In this document: positions 31,374 through 34,885 of the stretch, piece after piece
Numbering within the stretch: the stretch's first letter is position 1
Layout: each line of letters opens with the position of its first letter
From: Gammaproteobacteria bacterium
GTDB lineage: Bacteria > Pseudomonadota > Gammaproteobacteria > Burkholderiales > Burkholderiaceae_C
Reading direction: 5' to 3'
NCBI GenBank assembly: GCA_025359085.1
Contig: JANYHL010000075.1
Location: 1 to 34,885, forward strand
DNA length: 34,885 nucleotides
Notes under the pieces: generated by a model
What the model was told of the DNA's origin: nothing
The model's input: only the letters and a program-made list of their open reading frames with translations
Database searches by the model: none
Position numbers and translations under genes: made by a program

Positions 31374-32738
31374 TCAAGTCGGCCAGGTCGAACCCTGTTC
31401 CGGCACCATGGCACGCCAGCCCAACTCATGCTTGATGCGTTTGCGTAGTTCATCCGCTGCGCCCAGTTCGCCGTGGACCATATAGACCTGGTCCGGCGCT
31501 TGGGGCAGCGTGCGCAACCAAGCCAAGAGCTGGTTGGCGTCAGCGTGTGCCGAGGCCGATTGCAGCTGCACGACTTCGGCGTTGATCTCGACGTCGCGTC
31601 CGTGCAAACGGACGGTCTTGGCGCCGCTGGCGATGGCGGCGCCACGGGTGCCAGGCGCCTGGTAACCGGTCAGAATGATCATGTTGCGATGATCGCCTGC
31701 GTAGTGGGCCAGATGATGCAGCACGCGACCGCCGGTGGCCATGCCGCTGGCCGACAGAATCACCATCGGGCCATGGCGAGTGGCCAGGGCGCGTGACTCA
31801 TCGGTGCTGCTGACCATGGTGGCACAGTGCGTCAGGTCCTGGGCTTCCTTCTTGCTGAGCCGGTGTTCGCCCAGATGCTTCTCAAACAGATCGGTCGTGT
31901 GGACCGCCATCGGGCTGTCCAGAAACACCGGCAACGAGGTGGGCAGATCGCCGCGCAGCTTGAGCTGATGAATCGCGTGCAGCAGGGCTTGCGCTCGTCC
32001 GACCGCAAACACCGGAATCACCGCCACCCCGCCCCGTTGGGCCAGGCGTTGCAACGCGGGCGCCAGTTCGCCCAGCACGTCTTCGTGGGGGTGCTGGCGG
32101 TCGCCATAGGTGGACTCGATCAAGACGGTGTCGGCCGCCGGTGCGTTGGCTGGGGGATTCATGATCAGGTCGTCGGGGCGACCCAGATCGCCGGAGAATA
32201 AAATGCGCCGTCCGGCCACTTCCAGCAGCACACTGGCGGCACCCAGAATATGCCCGGCCGTGGAGAACGTGGCGCGCCAGCCGGGAATTGGCTGGAAGGT
32301 CGTGCCCAGGTCGACCGCCTTCAAGCGGGGCAGGCAATCGAGCGCATCTTGGCGCGTATACAAGGGCAGCGCGGGGGCGTGTTTGGAAAAACCGGCGCGG
32401 TTGGCAAACGCAGCATCTTCTTCCTGGATGTGACCGCTGTCGGGCAGCAAGATGCGGCACAGGTCGCGCGTGCCGCCGGTGGCGTACACCGGCCCCGCGA
32501 AGCCTTCCTTCACCAGCAGAGGCAGGTAGCCGCTGTGGTCCAGGTGAGCATGGGTCAGCACGACCGCATCAATCTGGTTCGGTGCGAGTGGCAAAGGAGT
32601 CCAGTTGCGCAGGCGCAGCGGTTTGTAGCCCTGAAACAGACCGCAGTCCACCAGCAGGCTCTCGGCGCCGTTGCGCACCAGATACTTGGAGCCGGTGACG
32701 GTGCCGGCACCCCCCAGAAAAGTAATGTTGACGCTCAT
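31374..32738 (-). CDS. MBL-fold/beta-CASP metallo-hydrolase (RNA-processing exonuclease-like)
   Basis: Protein of 454 residues of the CPSF/YSH1-like group, in which a metallo-beta-lactamase domain is split by a beta-CASP domain; members are zinc-dependent ribonucleases. Zinc motifs are THAHLDHSGYLP (motif 2), the histidine in FSTAGHILGAASVLLEV (motif 3) and the aspartate in ILFSGDLGRPDDLIM (motif 4). Motif A-like STYGDRQHP, motif B SASGMATGGRVLHHL and motif C SAHADANQLLAWL followed by VHGE complete the set. The start MSVNITFLGGAGTVTGSKYL is the classical N-terminus. RNA as substrate is inferred from the family. A dnaJ terminator precedes it. Confidence 0.93.
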   Translation of the reverse strand: MSVNITFLGGAGTVTGSKYLVRNGAESLLVDCGLFQGYKPLRLRNWTPLPLAPNQIDAVVLTHAHLDHSGYLPLLVKEGFAGPVYATGGTRDLCRILLPDSGHIQEEDAAFANRAGFSKHAPALPLYTRQDALDCLPRLKAVDLGTTFQPIPGWRATFSTAGHILGAASVLLEVAGRRILFSGDLGRPDDLIMNPPANAPAADTVLIESTYGDRQHPHEDVLGELAPALQRLAQRGGVAVIPVFAVGRAQALLHAIHQLKLRGDLPTSLPVFLDSPMAVHTTDLFEKHLGEHRLSKKEAQDLTHCATMVSSTDESRALATRHGPMVILSASGMATGGRVLHHLAHYAGDHRNMIILTGYQAPGTRGAAIASGAKTVRLHGRDVEINAEVVQLQSASAHADANQLLAWLRTLPQAPDQVYMVHGELGAADELRKRIKHELGWRAMVPEQGSTWPT

Positions 32739-32782
32739 GTGGAAATGTCCTGCTTCGGTGATGTCACGCCCACACTATGCCC

Positions 32783-32823
32783 AAAAAAATGCCACGAAGA
32801 CAGCTAAATCTTTCGTGGCATTT
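32783..32823 (-). terminator. Rho-independent terminator after dnaJ
   Basis: Stem AAATGCCACGAA / TTCGTGGCATTT with a 13-base loop, followed on the reverse strand by T residues (complement of the A run at 32783). It lies about 37 bases after the dnaJ stop and before the metallo-hydrolase gene. Confidence 0.88.
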
Positions 32824-32860
32824 CGGCGGCGCCCATTTTTATGACGCCAGGTGATCTTCA

Positions 32861-34000
32861 TCAACTAAAAAAACTTTTCAGCCGGTCGGTCCAGCTGTCG
32901 CCGCTGGGCGAATGTTTGCTACCGCCTTTTTTGAACGACTCGTCAAGCTCACGCAGCAATTTGCGCTGGTGTTCACTCAGCTTGACCGGTGTTTCCACCA
33001 GAATGTGGCAGTACAGATCGCCGGGATAGCTGGCACGCACGCCCTTGATGCCTTTACCGCGCAGACGGAATTGCTTGCCGGTTTGCGTACCTTCGGGGAT
33101 ATCAATGGCGGCCTTGCCGGCCAGCGTCGGGACATCAATTTCGCCGCCCAGTGAGGCTGTGATGAGGCTGATCGGCACCGAGCAATGGATGTCATCTCCA
33201 TCACGCTCAAAAATATCGTGCTTCTTGAGCCGGATTTCAATGTAGAGGTCTCCCGGTGGGCCGCCATTGGTGCCAGGCTCGCCGTTGCCGGCACTGCGAA
33301 TGCGCATGCCGCCGTCGATACCGGCCGGAATCTTGACTTCCAGCGTTTTTTGTTTCTTGATCTTGCCCTGCCCGTGGCAGGCGGTGCAAGGCTCGGGAAT
33401 GACCTTGCCGGTGCCGCGGCAGGTCGGGCAGGTTTGCTGCACGCTGAAAAATCCCTGGCGCATTTGCACGGCGCCCGAGCCACTGCAGGTGCCGCAGGTC
33501 TTGGCCTGGGTGCCGGGTTTGGCGCCGCTGCCGTGACACACGTCGCACGCGTCCCAACTGGGAATCCGGATCTGGGCGTCCTTGCCCCGCGCCGCCTCTT
33601 CCAGCGTCACTTCCATGGCATAGCTCAGGTCGCTGCCACGGAAAACCTGGCGTCCGCCGCCCGCGCCAGCCCGCCCGCGCTGCTGGCCAAACATGTCGCC
33701 AAAAATATCGCCAAAAGCTTCGGCGAAACCGCCATAGCCTTCCGAGCCGGGTCCGCCGCGCATGTTGGGATCGACACCGGCATGGCCGTGCTGGTCGTAG
33801 GCCGCACGCTTTTGCGGATCCGACAGCATTTCGTAGGCTTCCTTGGACTCTTTGAATTTTTCCTCGGCCACTTTGGACGCATTGCCCTGATTGCGGTCCG
33901 GGTGATGCTTCATCGCATGTTTGCGATAAGCCTTTTTGATTTCTTCGTCAGAGGCGTTCTTGGGAACGCCCAGGACTTCGTAATAGTCTCTTTTAGCCAT
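32861..34000 (-). CDS. dnaJ: Chaperone protein DnaJ
   Basis: Type I Hsp40 of 379 residues, co-chaperone of DnaK. The J domain has [20 protein letters not shown] and the HPD motif in [11 protein letters not shown] glycine-rich region follows ([20 protein letters not shown]). The zinc-binding region has four CxxCxGxG units ([32 protein letters not shown]). The C-terminal substrate-binding domains follow, with [20 protein letters not shown]. It lies 97 bases after dnaK on the same strand, with a strong hairpin in between. Confidence 0.98.
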   Translation of the reverse strand: MAKRDYYEVLGVPKNASDEEIKKAYRKHAMKHHPDRNQGNASKVAEEKFKESKEAYEMLSDPQKRAAYDQHGHAGVDPNMRGGPGSEGYGGFAEAFGDIFGDMFGQQRGRAGAGGGRQVFRGSDLSYAMEVTLEEAARGKDAQIRIPSWDACDVCHGSGAKPGTQAKTCGTCSGSGAVQMRQGFFSVQQTCPTCRGTGKVIPEPCTACHGQGKIKKQKTLEVKIPAGIDGGMRIRSAGNGEPGTNGGPPGDLYIEIRLKKHDIFERDGDDIHCSVPISLITASLGGEIDVPTLAGKAAIDIPEGTQTGKQFRLRGKGIKGVRASYPGDLYCHILVETPVKLSEHQRKLLRELDESFKKGGSKHSPSGDSWTDRLKSFFS

Positions 34001-34028
34001 GTCTTTGAGTGCCTGGTTTCAACGCAAA

Positions 34029-34058
34029 CGCCGCGTTGAATCAATATTCAACGCGGCG
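34029..34058 (-). terminator. Strong hairpin between dnaK and dnaJ (attenuator-like)
   Basis: A 13-bp perfect stem (CGCCGCGTTGAAT with its complement) around the loop CAAT. On the reverse strand it is followed only by TTTGCGTT, so it is a weak terminator at best. It could reduce dnaJ relative to dnaK or protect the dnaK mRNA end. Confidence 0.6.
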
Positions 34059-34097
34059 CCCCTTATCAGTATTTAAAACAATGTTCAGCGCAAGCGC

Positions 34098-34885
34098 TTA
34101 ACCTTTTTTGACTTCTTTCACTTCTGCGTCGACCACATTGTCGTCAGCCGCCGGGCTGGAAGTGTTTTGCGCTCCCGCTGCCGCTTCAGCACTGGCGCCG
34201 CCCGCGCCCGCTTCAGCCGCTTGCTTGGCTTGCTGGTCGGCATACATCTTCTCACCGAGCTTCTGGCTGACGGTCATCAAGGCGGTGCTCTTCTCGTCAA
34301 TCGATGCCTTGTCATCACTCTTCAGCGCTTCTTCCAGGTGCTTGATGGCTTCTTCAATCTTTTCTTTTTCACTGCCTTCGAGCTTGTCGCCGTAATCGGT
34401 CAGGCTCTTCTTCACACTGTGCAGGCTGGCATCAGCCTGGTTTTTGGCTTGCACCAGCTCGAGTTTTTTCTTGTCATCAGCCGCATTGAGCTCAGCGTCT
34501 TTCACCATTTGCTGAATCTCGGCCTCAGACAAGCCGGAATTGGCTTTGATGGTGATCTTGTTTTCTTTGCCCGTGCCCTTGTCTTTTGCGCCGACGTGCA
34601 AGATACCGTTCGCATCAATGTCAAAGCTCACTTCAATTTGAGGGGTGCCGCGTGACGATGGAGGGATGCCTTCCAGGTTGAACTCACCCAGCAACTTGTT
34701 GACGTTGGCAATTTCGCGTTCACCTTGGAACACTTTGATCGTCACCGCAGGCTGGTTGTCTTCCGCCGTCGAGAAAGTTTGGGCAAACTTGGTCGGGATG
34801 GTGGTGTTCTTGGTGATCATCTTGGTCATGACACCACCCATGGTCTCGATGCCCAGGGACAGCGGGGTCACGTCCAGCAGCAGCA
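34098..34885 (-). CDS. dnaK: Chaperone protein DnaK, C-terminal part (5' end outside window)
   Basis: The frame is open to the window end and reads [20 protein letters not shown], the linker and start of the substrate-binding domain of Hsp70. Then come [20 protein letters not shown], the [20 protein letters not shown] sheet and [20 protein letters not shown], followed by the helical lid. The alanine-rich tail ends with the [15 protein letters not shown] type end that is usual for DnaK (x-DAEF/VKEV). About 260 of some 640 residues are in the window. It is upstream of dnaJ in the standard dnaK-dnaJ order. Confidence 0.98.
   Translation of the reverse strand, partial: LLLDVTPLSLGIETMGGVMTKMITKNTTIPTKFAQTFSTAEDNQPAVTIKVFQGEREIANVNKLLGEFNLEGIPPSSRGTPQIEVSFDIDANGILHVGAKDKGTGKENKITIKANSGLSEAEIQQMVKDAELNAADDKKKLELVQAKNQADASLHSVKKSLTDYGDKLEGSEKEKIEEAIKHLEEALKSDDKASIDEKSTALMTVSQKLGEKMYADQQAKQAAEAGAGGASAEAAAGAQNTSSPAADDNVVDAEVKEVKKG

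Noticed and set aside
1-34885. tRNA, rRNA, insertion sequence, prophage or defence genes
   Set aside because: I looked for cloverleaf ends, transposase motifs, integrase and nuclease/toxin motifs and saw none I could support.

Overview
The window looks like chromosomal DNA of a betaproteobacterium in the family Comamonadaceae, most likely Rhodoferax or a near relative. The reasons are the protein flavour, the high GC at third codon positions, the combination cbb3 oxidase / FNR / HemN, and a family of short degenerate dispersed repeats (core GGCTCTAGCCCCCGT plus an AGCTAT...ATAGC hairpin end) that I associate with this family. The genus is an inference from memory and was not tested by search.

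Layout. 1-1590: the 3' part of lgt and a crotonase-fold gene. 1640-12376: a microaerobic/anaerobic respiration block. It holds uspA (reverse), then forward ccoI, ccoS, ccoN, ccoO, ccoQ, ccoP, ccoG, ccoH and a small unnamed membrane protein, then fnr (reverse), then hemN (forward). It contains structural subunits, copper loading (CcoI), assembly factors, the oxygen-sensing regulator and the oxygen-independent haem enzyme. Good FNR boxes lie between uspA and ccoI and between fnr and hemN; the second is placed exactly as a class II activator site in front of a TATGAT -10 hexamer. 12385-15643: a UreH/TauE-like membrane protein, dusA and an Fsr-like MFS exporter.

15657-16841 (reverse): a small metal module, merT-merP plus a GDCCVxC-family cysteine-rich protein, without merA or merR; the GDCCVxC gene seems to have an ACG in place of its start codon. 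16879-22489 (reverse): a complete dipeptide ABC transporter in the unusual order dppB-dppC-dppD-dppF-dppA, closed by a terminator. 22536-23029 (reverse): a histone-H1-like Lys/Ala tail fused to a SWIB/MDM2 domain. 23214-24681: rraA and a convergent EamA-type transporter. 24793-29610: a fatty-acyl-CoA oxidation block, etfB-etfA, a terminator, a 596-residue acyl-CoA dehydrogenase and a nitronate-monooxygenase-like flavoprotein; the etfBA leader holds a perfect 26-bp palindrome and a second operator-like site. 29650-34885: trhO (reverse), a small exported hypothetical, a beta-CASP metallo-beta-lactamase RNase-like protein (reverse), and dnaJ and dnaK (reverse, dnaK cut by the window end).

Most of the window is ordinary core genome. 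The most unusual feature is the repeat family: six copies in 35 kb, five of which touch coding sequence. Two are read through in frame as extra loops in proteins, and one supplies the stop codons and C-termini of two convergent genes. I did not find a CRISPR array, tRNA, rRNA, insertion sequence, prophage or defence system.
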